Assembly: GCA_014859075.1 (NCBI GenBank)
Contig: JACUUW010000029.1
Coordinates: 1-13,637, forward strand
Direction: 5' to 3'
DNA from: Desulforudis sp.
GTDB lineage: Bacteria; Bacillota; Desulfotomaculia; Desulfotomaculales; Desulforudaceae
Length of the DNA stretch: 13,637 nt
Shown: positions 5,272 to 12,873 of the stretch, piece by piece
How the letters are laid out: each line of letters begins with the position of its first letter
Numbering within the stretch: the stretch's first letter is position 1
Position numbers and translations under genes: made by a program
The notes under the pieces: model-generated
The model's input: only the letters and a program-made list of their open reading frames with translations
The model's database searches: none
Told to the model about the DNA's origin: nothing

Positions 5272-6420
5272 CTACAATAGCCTGTTCACCAGGTCGGTCA
5301 GATCATGTCCGGTGGCCTTGCGGGGGTTGGCGGCAAGAGAACTGCTGCCCATTGCCGTTTCCACGAGGTCTGGAACGTGTCCTTCGGTCAATCCCTGGGG
5401 ACCCAGTCTCTCGGGCAGTCCCAAACGGTCCACCAGACGCTTGACGTAAGCCGTGAACCTGATGGCGGCCTCGTTTTCAGGGACTCCGGGTGGTGTCAAC
5501 CCGGCTGCTCCGGCCAGTTCCGCGTACCTGTCCTCCACCACCGGCAGATTAAACTCCATTGCGTAAGGCAGGAGTACCCCACAAACCAGACCGTGACTAA
5601 GCCCGTAGCGGGCACCAAGCGGGTGGGCGAGCGCGTGCACGACCCCGGCTCGGGCCGTGTTGAGGGCCATACCAGCCATGAGGCTGGCCAGAAGCATGTT
5701 TTCCCGGGCTTCCCGGCGGCCCGGCGCACTGTACGCCGTGTAGAAGTTTTGTGCGATCAGGCGTACCGCTTCGCGGCTCAAGGCGCGGGAATAGGCCGTG
5801 GACCAACGGGAAGTATAGGCTTCCACAGCGTGGGTGAGGGCGTCCAGACCGGTCTGGGCCGTCAACTCCGACGGCATGGACATGGTCAAAATGGGGTCGA
5901 CAACGGCCACCCTGGCCAGCAGCCGATCATGGCGCAGACTCGTTTTCTTTCCGGCTTCGGGGTCGACCAGAACGGCGTTCACGGTGACCTCGGAACCGCT
6001 GCCGGCCGTGGTGGGCACGGCCACGAACGGTAGTCCGGCACCGGTGATCTCGCGGCCCCGGAGGTATTCGCCGGTGTCGCCCTCCATGCCGGCCAGACCG
6101 GCGACGGCCTTGGCAACGTCGAGGACGCTTCCGCCGCCGACCCCGACCACTACGGTACAGCCGGTTTCCCGCACCCGTCTCCGCCCGGCGTCCACCGCCA
6201 AGACCGAGGGCTCGGGCGTTATTTCGTCAAAAAATACCGCTTCGACTTCGGCCAGGGTCAGCGGTTGGGTGATCCGTTCGACGTTACCCGACTTTTTCAG
6301 GCTTTCCCGACCGGTAATCACCAATGCCTTGCGGCCCAGTACACGCACCTCCTCTCCCAGCCGGTAGGTGCTGCCGGGACCGAATAATATTCTTTCGGGG
6401 GTGAACACGTCAAACAACAC
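5272..6420 (-). CDS. Iron-containing (group III) alcohol dehydrogenase
   Basis: A 382-residue cytoplasmic NAD(P)-dependent dehydrogenase that interconverts an alcohol and its aldehyde or ketone; the substrate is not readable. VVGVGGGSVLDVAKA, with GGGS at 95-98, is the dinucleotide-binding loop, and PTTAGSGSEVT lies at 136-146. The Fe(II) ligands line up with the family as D193, H197 (GLDALTHAVEAY), H262 and H276 (VVHALAHPLGARYGLSHG). The 14-residue spacing of the last two equals that in E. coli FucO. Length is typical for the family (about 380-390). The start is GTG 6420, with GAGGAGG 7 bases upstream. It follows the nitroreductase gene by 75 bases on the same strand; the gap holds a GC-rich hairpin and a short repeat-like segment. 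Confidence 0.93.
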   Translation of the reverse strand: MLFDVFTPERILFGPGSTYRLGEEVRVLGRKALVITGRESLKKSGNVERITQPLTLAEVEAVFFDEITPEPSVLAVDAGRRRVRETGCTVVVGVGGGSVLDVAKAVAGLAGMEGDTGEYLRGREITGAGLPFVAVPTTAGSGSEVTVNAVLVDPEAGKKTSLRHDRLLARVAVVDPILTMSMPSELTAQTGLDALTHAVEAYTSRWSTAYSRALSREAVRLIAQNFYTAYSAPGRREARENMLLASLMAGMALNTARAGVVHALAHPLGARYGLSHGLVCGVLLPYAMEFNLPVVEDRYAELAGAAGLTPPGVPENEAAIRFTAYVKRLVDRLGLPERLGPQGLTEGHVPDLVETAMGSSSLAANPRKATGHDLTDLVNRLL

Positions 6421-6430
6421 AAGCCTTCCT

Positions 6431-6442
6431 CCTCAGACTTCC
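6431..6442. repeat. Short repeat-like 12-mer, near copy of one in purL
   Basis: CCTCAGACTTCC differs at one base from CCTCTGACTTCC at 9949-9960. Read on the minus strand it overlaps the GAGGAGG used as ribosome binding site by the Fe-ADH gene. Two short copies in one window are suggestive, not proof, of a dispersed repeat family. Confidence 0.3.
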
Positions 6443-6467
6443 TACGTCCCCTGGGGCCGGTAATCCG

Positions 6468-6494
6468 CCGCCCGGTTGTCCACCGGTCGGGCGG
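6468..6494. terminator. GC-rich hairpin directly after the nitroreductase stop
   Basis: CCGCCCG (6468-6474) pairs with CGGGCGG (6488-6494) around a 13-base loop, one base beyond the nitroreductase TAG. No T run follows on the minus strand, so it may attenuate transcription or protect the mRNA end rather than end transcription fully. Confidence 0.35.
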
Positions 6495-6495
6495 A

Positions 6496-7020
6496 CTAAA
6501 TGAAAGTGGCGATATCTTCAACGGGCCTGCGGTGGGTGCGGTTTTCGGGCTCTCGGTCGGGATAACCAATGGGGATAAGTGCCACGGGTATTCTTCCCCG
6601 CGGAATACCGAGACACGCCACCACCCGGTCCTCGTGAAACGCGCCGACCCAACAACTGCCCAGCCCGGCGGCGGTGGCGGCCAGCAGGATGTTTTGAGCG
6701 GCCGCGGCCGTGTCCTGGTAACAGTACAGTGTGCGTCCCCGCTCCCGGTAGTGCGATGCGGACCGGTCCGGTTCGGCGCAGACCACGATACATACCGGCG
6801 CGGCCGCCACGAAATCCTGTTTGAGCGCAGCCTGGGCCAGGCACCGGCGCCGGTCCGGGGTGGTCACCACGTAGAAGTGCCAGGGTTGAAGGTTGCCGGC
6901 GTTAGGGGCCCACCGGGCTGCCTCGACCAACTGGTCCAGAAGTTCCCGGGGTACGGGATCGGGCCGGAAGCGCCGGATCGAGGAGCGGTTCTGAATAGCC
7001 TGGAGAATCGTTTCGAGCAT
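6496..7020 (-). CDS. Nitroreductase-family FMN protein
   Basis: A 174-residue protein of the nitroreductase fold. NRSSIRRF at 11-18 is the FMN-phosphate-binding arginine/serine motif, and APNAGNLQPWHFYVV at 38-52 is the typical helix and loop before the central sheet. QNILLAATAAGLGSCWVGAF at 109-128 and the PIGYP motif at 150-154 also fit. Members are flavin oxidoreductases, usually dimers using NAD(P)H; the natural substrate is not known here. At 174 residues it is at the short end, similar to minimal clostridial members. ATG 7020 has AAGGATGGTGA upstream as a fair ribosome binding site. It lies 70 bases after the DUF192 gene and 75 bases before Fe-ADH on the same strand. I see no convincing promoter in the 7021-7090 gap, so read-through from the upstream operon is possible. 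Confidence 0.9.
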   Translation of the reverse strand: MLETILQAIQNRSSIRRFRPDPVPRELLDQLVEAARWAPNAGNLQPWHFYVVTTPDRRRCLAQAALKQDFVAAAPVCIVVCAEPDRSASHYRERGRTLYCYQDTAAAAQNILLAATAAGLGSCWVGAFHEDRVVACLGIPRGRIPVALIPIGYPDREPENRTHRRPVEDIATFI

Positions 7021-7090
7021 CGTTCACCATCCTTGTCCTGGTATTGACTCAGCAAGTAGTATCTATCGAGAAAGGACGATGAATACGGGC

Positions 7091-7462
7091 TTAGAGTTCA
7101 TCCGTCACCGCCAGCAGATCCCCCTCCCTGCTGTCGGTTTCGCGCAGACGGTGGGCCGGGAGCTCAACAGCGCAGTGGGCGCCGGCAACCACGGGACTCC
7201 AGCGATAGGGGCGGAGGTTATGCTCGAGATGCAATAACTTTCCATCCCGGTCCAGAAAAGCAACGTCGATCGCAAACCGCATGAAAAAGGTATGGACGCT
7301 GTGACAGGGTACGATGACCAGAGCTTCCTCCGCACCGAGTGAACGCCGCCCTAGAAGCCCGACCAATCGCGTCTGGAAAGTGTTCGCGTACCGGACGTGT
7401 CGGGCCAGGATCTGATCCCGGGTGACGTTTAACAGCACTTGCCGCTCGACCCCCTTTGCCAC
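7091..7462 (-). CDS. DUF192 family protein
   Basis: A 123-residue protein of the DUF192 family. Conserved signs are TRLVGLLGRR around 31-40, an acidic stretch with VPCHSVHTFFMRFAIDVAFLDRDG at about 51-74, and ELPA near 100-103. The family is widespread and its biochemical function is not established. Many members are secreted or membrane-anchored, but this one has no signal peptide. I start it at GTG 7462, one base after the gpsA stop, with AGGAAG about 10 bases upstream, indicating translational coupling. An ATG at 7492 is also open but lacks a ribosome binding site and would overlap gpsA by about 30 bases. It looks like the last gene of the der-plsY-purL-purQ-gpsA operon. Confidence 0.85.
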   Translation of the reverse strand: MAKGVERQVLLNVTRDQILARHVRYANTFQTRLVGLLGRRSLGAEEALVIVPCHSVHTFFMRFAIDVAFLDRDGKLLHLEHNLRPYRWSPVVAGAHCAVELPAHRLRETDSREGDLLAVTDEL

Positions 7463-7463
7463 T

Positions 7464-8510
7464 TCAGGACTTCTTCCTGGACCACCAGACATCAAACCCG
7501 GCCACTTCTTCTATTTCCCGGGTCCGCCCACGGCCCATCAAGTTCTTCAACGCCTCCCCGGGAGCCAGACCCTCGAACAGCACCCGGTAGGTCTGCTCGG
7601 TGATGGGCATCTCCACGCCGTGGTTACGGGACAGCAAGTGGGCCGCGCGGGTGGTGCGTACACCCTCCACCACCATCCGGACCGATTTAAGTGCTTCCGC
7701 CAGCGACTTGCCCTGTCCGATCTCGATGCCCGCCCGCCGATTGCGGCTGTGCCAACTGGTGCAGGTGACGATCAAATCGCCGACGCCGGCGAGCCCGCCG
7801 AAGGTCAAGGGATTGGCGCCCAAACGGACGCCGAGCCGCGTAATTTCGGCCAGGCCTCTGGTCATCAGGGCCGCCTTGGTGTTGTCGCCCAGGCCCAGGC
7901 CGTCGGTAATGCCGGTACCCAGGGCGATGATGTTCTTCAGGGATCCGCCCAGCTCGACCCCGACGATGTCCGGGTTGGTGTATACGCGGAAACTCGGTGC
8001 CATCATGGACTGCTGAACGTATTCAGCGGCCTCCGGGTAGGGCGAGGAAGCCACGACGGCCGCGGGCAGGTCGCGGCCGATCTCTTCGGCGTGACTCGGT
8101 CCGGACAGGGTTACGTACCGGCTCAGGTCCGGTTCGTTGGTTTCCTGAAGGAACACCTCGGACAGGCGGAGCAGCGTGTCCTCCTCGATGCCCTTGGCCA
8201 CGTTGACCACCACCGCATCAGGCGGTACCGCCGGCCACGTAGCCGCCAGGGTGGCGCGGAAGGCGTGGGACGGCACGGCGTAGACGACCAGACCGGCACC
8301 CGCCAACGCCTTCTCCGCCGAGGTGTCGAAAGTGACCGCTTCCGGAATCCGCACTCCTGGGAGGTACTGCTTATTCTCACGCGCGGTCTCCAGGGCGTGA
8401 ATCAGATCGCCGCGCCGGGCCCAAAGCGTAACCGCTTGGCCGCTCTTGGCGAGGAGCACCGCCAGTGCCGTGCCCCAACTCCCCGCGCCGAGTATTGCTG
8501 TCTTGGGCAT
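7464..8510 (-). CDS. gpsA: Glycerol-3-phosphate dehydrogenase [NAD(P)+]
   Basis: A 348-residue cytoplasmic enzyme reducing dihydroxyacetone phosphate to sn-glycerol-3-phosphate, the backbone for phospholipids. GAGSWGTALA at 8-17 is the NAD(P)-binding Rossmann loop. NVAKG (K106), SGPSHAEEI at 136-144, and GGSLKNIIALGTG with the likely catalytic K192 follow. GVGDLIVTCTSWHSRNRR at 242-259 carries the substrate-binding Asp, Ser and Arg residues. Length is normal for the family. ATG 8510 has AGGAGG about 7 bases upstream; the purQ stop is 10 bases before the start, and DUF192 begins one base after this gene. The product feeds PlsY, encoded three genes upstream in the same apparent operon. Confidence 0.96.
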   Translation of the reverse strand: MPKTAILGAGSWGTALAVLLAKSGQAVTLWARRGDLIHALETARENKQYLPGVRIPEAVTFDTSAEKALAGAGLVVYAVPSHAFRATLAATWPAVPPDAVVVNVAKGIEEDTLLRLSEVFLQETNEPDLSRYVTLSGPSHAEEIGRDLPAAVVASSPYPEAAEYVQQSMMAPSFRVYTNPDIVGVELGGSLKNIIALGTGITDGLGLGDNTKAALMTRGLAEITRLGVRLGANPLTFGGLAGVGDLIVTCTSWHSRNRRAGIEIGQGKSLAEALKSVRMVVEGVRTTRAAHLLSRNHGVEMPITEQTYRVLFEGLAPGEALKNLMGRGRTREIEEVAGFDVWWSRKKS

Positions 8511-8520
8511 GCTGGTCCTC

Positions 8521-9297
8521 CTACATTTCCCGGGCGTAGCTTACCGCGTTCCTGAAAAGCGGCAGTCCATCCGGTTCGACAATGGGCGTTTCGCGACGCC
8601 AGTTCGGGTGCTGGGTGGGTTCCACAAACCTTTCCGGGTGCGGCATGAGTCCGAGGACCAGTCCGGAAGGATCGGTGATTCCGGCAATGGCGTTCAACGA
8701 CCCGTTGGGGTTGTCTGGATAAGCCTGCGTCGGCCTGCCGTCGGCGGCGACGTACCGGAAAACCACCCGCCCGCCGGCCTCGAGGTCGTCAAGCACCGGT
8801 GCGGCGGCGAAAAACTTCCCTTCCCCGTGGGCCACCTGGTAGGCCACCGTACGGCCGGACAGGCCGCGCGTAAAAACCGAGTCCCCTTCGACGCACATCC
8901 GAATCCACCGGCACTCAAAATGTCCGCTGTCGTTGGTCATCAACGTGGCCGCAATGTCCCCGATCCGGGCGTAGGGCAAGAGTCCGGTGCGCACCAACAC
9001 CTGAAAACCGTTGCAGATACCCAGGACCGGACGGCCCCGGGCCACGAAAGCGGCCAACGCCTCGCGCAGGAACGAGGTCAGTTCCACGGCCAGGATCTTC
9101 CCGGAGTGTACGTCATCTCCGTAGCAAAAACCCCCCGGGAGGACCAGCACACCGTAATCGGCCAGCCTCCGGCTGCCCGCACGCAGTTCGTTGACGTGGA
9201 CCATCCGGGGCGCACCCCCGCACTTTTCAAAGGCCCAGGCCGTCTCGACGTCGCAGTTTGTCCCGTCGGTACGCAGGATACAGACCGGAGGCTTCAT
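8521..9297 (-). CDS. purQ: FGAM synthetase glutaminase subunit PurQ
   Basis: A 258-residue class I glutamine amidotransferase that releases ammonia from glutamine for PurL in step four of purine synthesis. The triad is visible: the nucleophile C95 in GICNGFQ, then H220 and E222 in MPHPERF. The N-terminus ILRTDGTNCDVETA and LPGGFCYGDDV at 53-63 are PurQ signatures. It is about 30 residues longer than the B. subtilis-type PurQ (about 227) and resembles the longer forms that pair with PurSL-type PurL. ATG 9297 overlaps the purL stop as ATGA, with AGAGGTG 8 bases upstream, so the two subunits are translationally coupled. It lies 10 bases before gpsA. Confidence 0.95.
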   Translation of the reverse strand: MKPPVCILRTDGTNCDVETAWAFEKCGGAPRMVHVNELRAGSRRLADYGVLVLPGGFCYGDDVHSGKILAVELTSFLREALAAFVARGRPVLGICNGFQVLVRTGLLPYARIGDIAATLMTNDSGHFECRWIRMCVEGDSVFTRGLSGRTVAYQVAHGEGKFFAAAPVLDDLEAGGRVVFRYVAADGRPTQAYPDNPNGSLNAIAGITDPSGLVLGLMPHPERFVEPTQHPNWRRETPIVEPDGLPLFRNAVSYAREM

Positions 9298-12212
9298 CCA
9301 CCAAACACCTCTTTCATCGGCCTCTGCCACCTTGTTTTCAACAGCTCGACCGGCGCTTCGAAAAGCAACCGGTTGCCGGCGTAAGCAGAGATGACGGGCT
9401 CACTCACGGTCTCCCCGATCACCCGGTGCGGCACCCCGGCGAACACCTCCCGCGGATCGCGGTCTTCGTCCATCTCCACCAGGAAGCAGCCGGCCGTTTC
9501 GTTGAACAGGAAGAAGTCGGGCCGGACGCCGGCCGGCAGGTCGAGCCTGGCGCCGACGCCCCCGCCGAAGGCCATCTCGGCCGCCGCGGCTGCCAGTCCA
9601 CCCTCGCTGATATCGTGACAGGCGCACACCGCGCCTTGCTTGATACTGTCGTGGACCGTGCGGAATACGGACCTCAGGGTTTCCAGTTCGATTTCCGGCA
9701 CGCTCCGCCCCAGGATCCCGTGGAGGTCGTAATAGACGGAGCCGCCCATCTGCGCCTCAGCGCGCCGGCCGACCAGGACCAGGGCGGCACCAGGATGCTT
9801 GAAATCGGCCGAAACAGTGTTTCGCACGTCGGGCAGGCGCCCGAAGGCCGATACGCAGAGTACGGGCGGAATCCTGACCGTCATGACTTCGTCTTCATCT
9901 TCATTTGACTCCCGGAGGCGGCCTGCCTCCTCCCCGCCGATAGTCCAACCTCTGACTTCCGACTTCCTCCCTCTATATTGGTAGGTGCTCGAAAGGCTGT
10001 CCTTCCCGGAGATGAACGGCATCCCCAGGGCTACGGAGAAATCGACGCAGGCGTCCACGGCGAGGTCCAGCGCGCCCAGCCGTTCCTCGTCGGGAACGGG
10101 CCAGATGAAGTTGTCGATGAGACCGATTCCCGCTGGGTCGGCGCCGGCGGCCACCGCGTTGGCCACCGCTTCAGAGGCGGCCCAGAGGCTGCCGTGGTAC
10201 GGGTTGATCAGGTTTAAGACCGGGTTGAGGCCGTGGGCGATCACGAGGCCGTACGGCTTGCCCAACAGCGGTGCGAGCACCGCGGCGTCGTTCGGTCCGT
10301 CGCCGGCCACCCCGCCCAGCGGCGGCAGGGCGTTGGTTCCCTGGACTCCGTGGTCGTACACCCGGATAATCGGTTCACGGGAGCAGACGTTCAGGTGCTC
10401 CATCACCCGGGCGTAGGTTTCCACCCAGTCGACGGGCGGCTCCAGGTCGGGTTCAGGATGCGCGGGCGGCTTCCAGGCGGCCCGCATTACGCGTTGGGGT
10501 AAGCCGTCGTGCAGGAAAGACATCTCCAGGTCGAGCACGAACTCGCCGTCGTAAGTGGCGCGGAACCGCCGGTCGGCGGTAAACCGGCCGAGAACCGTCG
10601 CGTCGACGTTCAGCCCTTTACAAATGTCTTCGAATTCGTCCAGGTTCTCCGGCGCGATGGCCAACACCATCCGTTCCTGGCTTTCCGAAAGCAGTATCTC
10701 CCAGGGCGCCAGGCCGGTGTACTTCAGGGGCGCCCGGTCAAGGGCGATCAGGGCTCCGGTGCCGGCGCCCATCTCCCCTACGGCCGAGGCAAACCCCCCG
10801 GCTCCGCAATCGGTGATGGCGCGTATCAGCCCCCGGTCGCGTGCCGCCAGAATGGCGTCGGCCATGCGTTTCTCCTCAATGGGGTGCCCGATCTGCACCG
10901 CTTGGGCGTTGATATTAATGGTCCGGTCGGTCATGGCCGCGCTCGAAAAAGTCGCTCCGTGGATGCCGTCCCGCCCGGTGCGGCCGCCGATGACCACGAC
11001 CAGGTCGCCTTCGCGGGGAACACCTTTTGCGCAGCGGTCCTCCGGCAGCAGGCCGTACGCCCCGACAATGACGGTGGGTTTGGCCCGGAAGTCGGCGTGA
11101 AAGTGGAGCGAACCGTTGTTCGTCGGAATGCCCATCCGGTTTCCGTAGTCGCGCACCCCGGCCACCACCCGTCGCAAGAGGTATTGGGGGTGCAGGCAGC
11201 CGGGCGGGATTTCTTCCCAAGGCGTCCGGGGCGGGGCAAAGCAGAACATGTCGGTGGAAGCGATCACCTTGGCACCCTGGCCGGTGCCCATGATGTCCCG
11301 GAAAACGCCGCCGCTTCCCGTAGCCGCCCCCCCGTACGGCTCAATGGCCGAGGGCGAGTTGTGGGTCTCGACCTTGCCGCAGACGGCCCAGCCGTCGTAA
11401 AAGGCCAACACGCCCGAGTTGTCGACGAAGGCCGAACGGACCAGCGGGTGGCCGATGGCCGCGGTGGCGTCCTGGAGCCGTTTCAGCAGCGGTTTCCTCT
11501 CCCGGCCGTCCACAATGAGCCGGGCCTTGAAAGTCTTGTGCACGCAGTGTTCCGACCAGGTCTGGGCCAGGATCTCGACCTCGCAATCGGTCGGGTCGCG
11601 GCCGATCTCGCGAAAGTATGCTTGGATCAGCCTCATCTCCTCCAGGCTGAGAAAAAGCTTGTCCCGGCTGAGGTCCATCAGTTGACTGTCGTTCATCTCC
11701 CGGAGCGGGACGACGCGTGTGGGTTTGGCGGTGCCCCGGAGTCCAAGAGTCCGGGGCCTTTCGGTCACCACGTGTTGGATGGTGGCGTTGACCAAAAGCC
11801 TCCTTGTGATCGTGTCGATCTCCGCGCGGGTGACCGGGCCGTAAAAGGCGTACTCCCAGCTGGAATCGATCGCTCTCAGGTGGCTCAGGCCCAAGTCGTG
11901 GGCCGCCTTGGCCAGCGAGGCGACCTCCGGGTTCATCACCCCGGGTTTGTAGGCCACTTCCAGGAGGTGTGCGGCGTCGGTGATCAGGGGCTGGTTTACG
12001 GCGCAGTCCTGGAAGATGTCTTCACACAACAGGTTTTTGGCCAGGAATACAGCTTCGCCGGGAGTGATACCCTCGAAACGGAACACCCGGGCTGTGTGTA
12101 CCTTCAGGACGCTTTCGATTCCCAAGGCGGACCGTATTTCGGAAAGCACCGCTTCGCCGGCGGGATCGGTCAGACCGGGCTTGATGCGCGTGCGGATTTC
12201 CTGCAATGACAC
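9294..12212 (-). CDS. purL: FGAM synthetase, PurS-PurL fusion type
   Basis: A 972-residue ATP-dependent enzyme converting FGAR to FGAM with ammonia from PurQ. The first 150 or so residues contain two PurS-like repeats, IRTRIKPGLTDPAGEAVLSEI and VAYKPGVMNPEVASLAKAA, so the structural subunit PurS appears fused in. The catalytic part follows with TWSEHC at 218-223, THNSPSAIEPYGGAATGSGG at 283-302, later NDAAV, SGKDSL and HDISEGGL. It is longer than B. subtilis PurL (about 740) and lacks the fused glutaminase of the E. coli enzyme (about 1300). I chose GTG 12212 because GGGAGGG lies 8 bases upstream; the GTG at 12242 has none. Residues about 745-776 form an unusual in-frame insertion between KDSLSSTY and TVRIPPV. 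The stop overlaps purQ by ATGA. Confidence 0.95.
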   Translation of the reverse strand: MSLQEIRTRIKPGLTDPAGEAVLSEIRSALGIESVLKVHTARVFRFEGITPGEAVFLAKNLLCEDIFQDCAVNQPLITDAAHLLEVAYKPGVMNPEVASLAKAAHDLGLSHLRAIDSSWEYAFYGPVTRAEIDTITRRLLVNATIQHVVTERPRTLGLRGTAKPTRVVPLREMNDSQLMDLSRDKLFLSLEEMRLIQAYFREIGRDPTDCEVEILAQTWSEHCVHKTFKARLIVDGRERKPLLKRLQDATAAIGHPLVRSAFVDNSGVLAFYDGWAVCGKVETHNSPSAIEPYGGAATGSGGVFRDIMGTGQGAKVIASTDMFCFAPPRTPWEEIPPGCLHPQYLLRRVVAGVRDYGNRMGIPTNNGSLHFHADFRAKPTVIVGAYGLLPEDRCAKGVPREGDLVVVIGGRTGRDGIHGATFSSAAMTDRTININAQAVQIGHPIEEKRMADAILAARDRGLIRAITDCGAGGFASAVGEMGAGTGALIALDRAPLKYTGLAPWEILLSESQERMVLAIAPENLDEFEDICKGLNVDATVLGRFTADRRFRATYDGEFVLDLEMSFLHDGLPQRVMRAAWKPPAHPEPDLEPPVDWVETYARVMEHLNVCSREPIIRVYDHGVQGTNALPPLGGVAGDGPNDAAVLAPLLGKPYGLVIAHGLNPVLNLINPYHGSLWAASEAVANAVAAGADPAGIGLIDNFIWPVPDEERLGALDLAVDACVDFSVALGMPFISGKDSLSSTYQYRGRKSEVRGWTIGGEEAGRLRESNEDEDEVMTVRIPPVLCVSAFGRLPDVRNTVSADFKHPGAALVLVGRRAEAQMGGSVYYDLHGILGRSVPEIELETLRSVFRTVHDSIKQGAVCACHDISEGGLAAAAAEMAFGGGVGARLDLPAGVRPDFFLFNETAGCFLVEMDEDRDPREVFAGVPHRVIGETVSEPVISAYAGNRLLFEAPVELLKTRWQRPMKEVFGG
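9885..9980. repeat. Repeat-like in-frame insertion within purL
   Basis: On the minus strand this stretch holds a heptad-like run, GGAAGTC GGAAGTC AGAGGTT GGAC (9968-9944 region). It continues into a GGAGGC/GCCTCC hairpin (9914-9930, 5-base loop) and a GAA/GAT/GAC run coding for EDEDE. It encodes about 32 residues (745-776) where other PurL proteins have only a short loop of roughly 8-10. Frame is kept with no stop. It looks like a small intergenic-type repeat that entered the gene. Confidence 0.5.
9914..9930. repeat. Hairpin inside the purL insertion
   Basis: GGAGGC (9914-9919) and GCCTCC (9925-9930) pair perfectly around a 5-base loop. It is the palindromic part of the repeat-like insertion. 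Confidence 0.5.
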
Positions 12213-12220
12213 CTGAAGAT

Positions 12221-12227
12221 CCCTCCC
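12221..12227 (-). promoter_or_regulatory. Ribosome binding site deciding the purL start
   Basis: GGGAGGG on the minus strand, 8 bases before GTG 12212. It lies between the two possible GTG starts, so only 12212 can use it. Confidence 0.6.
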
Positions 12228-12232
12228 GGTTG

Positions 12233-12241
12233 ATTGTACCA
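12233..12241 (-). promoter_or_regulatory. Possible internal extended -10 promoter before purL
   Basis: TG-G-TACAAT (TACAAT at 12238-12233, 5 of 6) in the 46-base gap between plsY and purL. No -35 box is seen and transcription would start almost at the ribosome binding site, so this is weak. Confidence 0.25.
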
Positions 12242-12258
12242 CGCGGCGGGCGCCTTTT

Positions 12259-12873
12259 CTACCTCCGGGCGCCGAACCGGGACTCTTCGCCCCGTATCAG
12301 CCGCTGGATGTTGGCGCGGTGCTTATACAGGGCGACCACGGCCATGAACAGACCGAACGTCACGTACCGCCAGTCCAGCCCCGTCACCAGGAAAGCCAAC
12401 GGTACCGAGGCCGCGCCCAGAATGGAGGCCAGGGATACATAGCGGGTCGCCCCGAAAGTGCCCAGCCAAACCACGGTGGCCACCGCCAGGCCCACGGGGG
12501 GCAGCATGAACAGCACGCCCAGACTGGTGGCAATGATCTTCCCCCCCTGGAAGCGCAGGAACACCGACCAGCCATGCCCGGTCAGGGCCGCCGCGGCGGT
12601 GAGTAACTCCGCCCCCGGCACTCCCACGAGCCGCCCAAGCAGCACGGCGAGCACACCCTTGGCGACATCGCCGACCAGGGAGACTATCCCCCAACCGGGC
12701 CCGAGCGACCGCCAGACGTTGGTCGCTCCTATGTTGCCGCTGCCACGGGTGCGGATGTCGACCCCCCGGATATAGCGGGCCAACAGGTACCCGGTAGGTA
12801 CGGAGCCCAGCACGTAACCGGCGAACAGGGCCGCCAACAACTCAACAAGGTTTACCTCTCCCACAGGGTTCAT
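12259..12873 (-). CDS. plsY: Acyl-phosphate:glycerol-3-phosphate acyltransferase
   Basis: A 204-residue integral membrane enzyme that transfers an acyl chain from acyl-phosphate to glycerol-3-phosphate, giving lysophosphatidic acid at the cytoplasmic membrane. GSVPTGYLLAR at 23-33, RTRGSGNIGATNVWR at 41-55, KG at 72-73, GHGWSVFLRFQGGK at 99-112 and KHRANIQRL at 184-192 are the three PlsY motifs and the C-terminal signature. About five hydrophobic segments are visible and length is normal. One oddity: after GGK the usual Gly-Val of GGKGVAT is Ile-Ile (GGKIIATSLG). Start ATG 12873 overlaps the der stop as ATGA, with GGAGGCGGG upstream. Its substrate is made by GpsA, encoded further along the same strand. 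Confidence 0.95.
   Translation of the reverse strand: MNPVGEVNLVELLAALFAGYVLGSVPTGYLLARYIRGVDIRTRGSGNIGATNVWRSLGPGWGIVSLVGDVAKGVLAVLLGRLVGVPGAELLTAAAALTGHGWSVFLRFQGGKIIATSLGVLFMLPPVGLAVATVVWLGTFGATRYVSLASILGAASVPLAFLVTGLDWRYVTFGLFMAVVALYKHRANIQRLIRGEESRFGARR

Noticed and set aside
4339..5280. Open + strand frame of 313 codons opposite the rhomboid gene
   Set aside because: It is highly charged and repetitive because it is the complement of hydrophobic rhomboid codons; no ribosome binding site.
6321..6569. Small minus-strand frame spanning the nitroreductase/Fe-ADH gap
   Set aside because: It overlaps both genes out of frame and encodes no recognisable domain.
7422..8555. Open + strand frame of 377 codons opposite gpsA
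   Set aside because: gpsA is complete and unmistakable on the minus strand.
10509..12209. Long open + strand frame of 566 codons opposite purL
   Set aside because: It mirrors the codon structure of a clearly real GC-rich gene on the other strand and shows no family motif or ribosome binding site; purL motifs run through the whole stretch.
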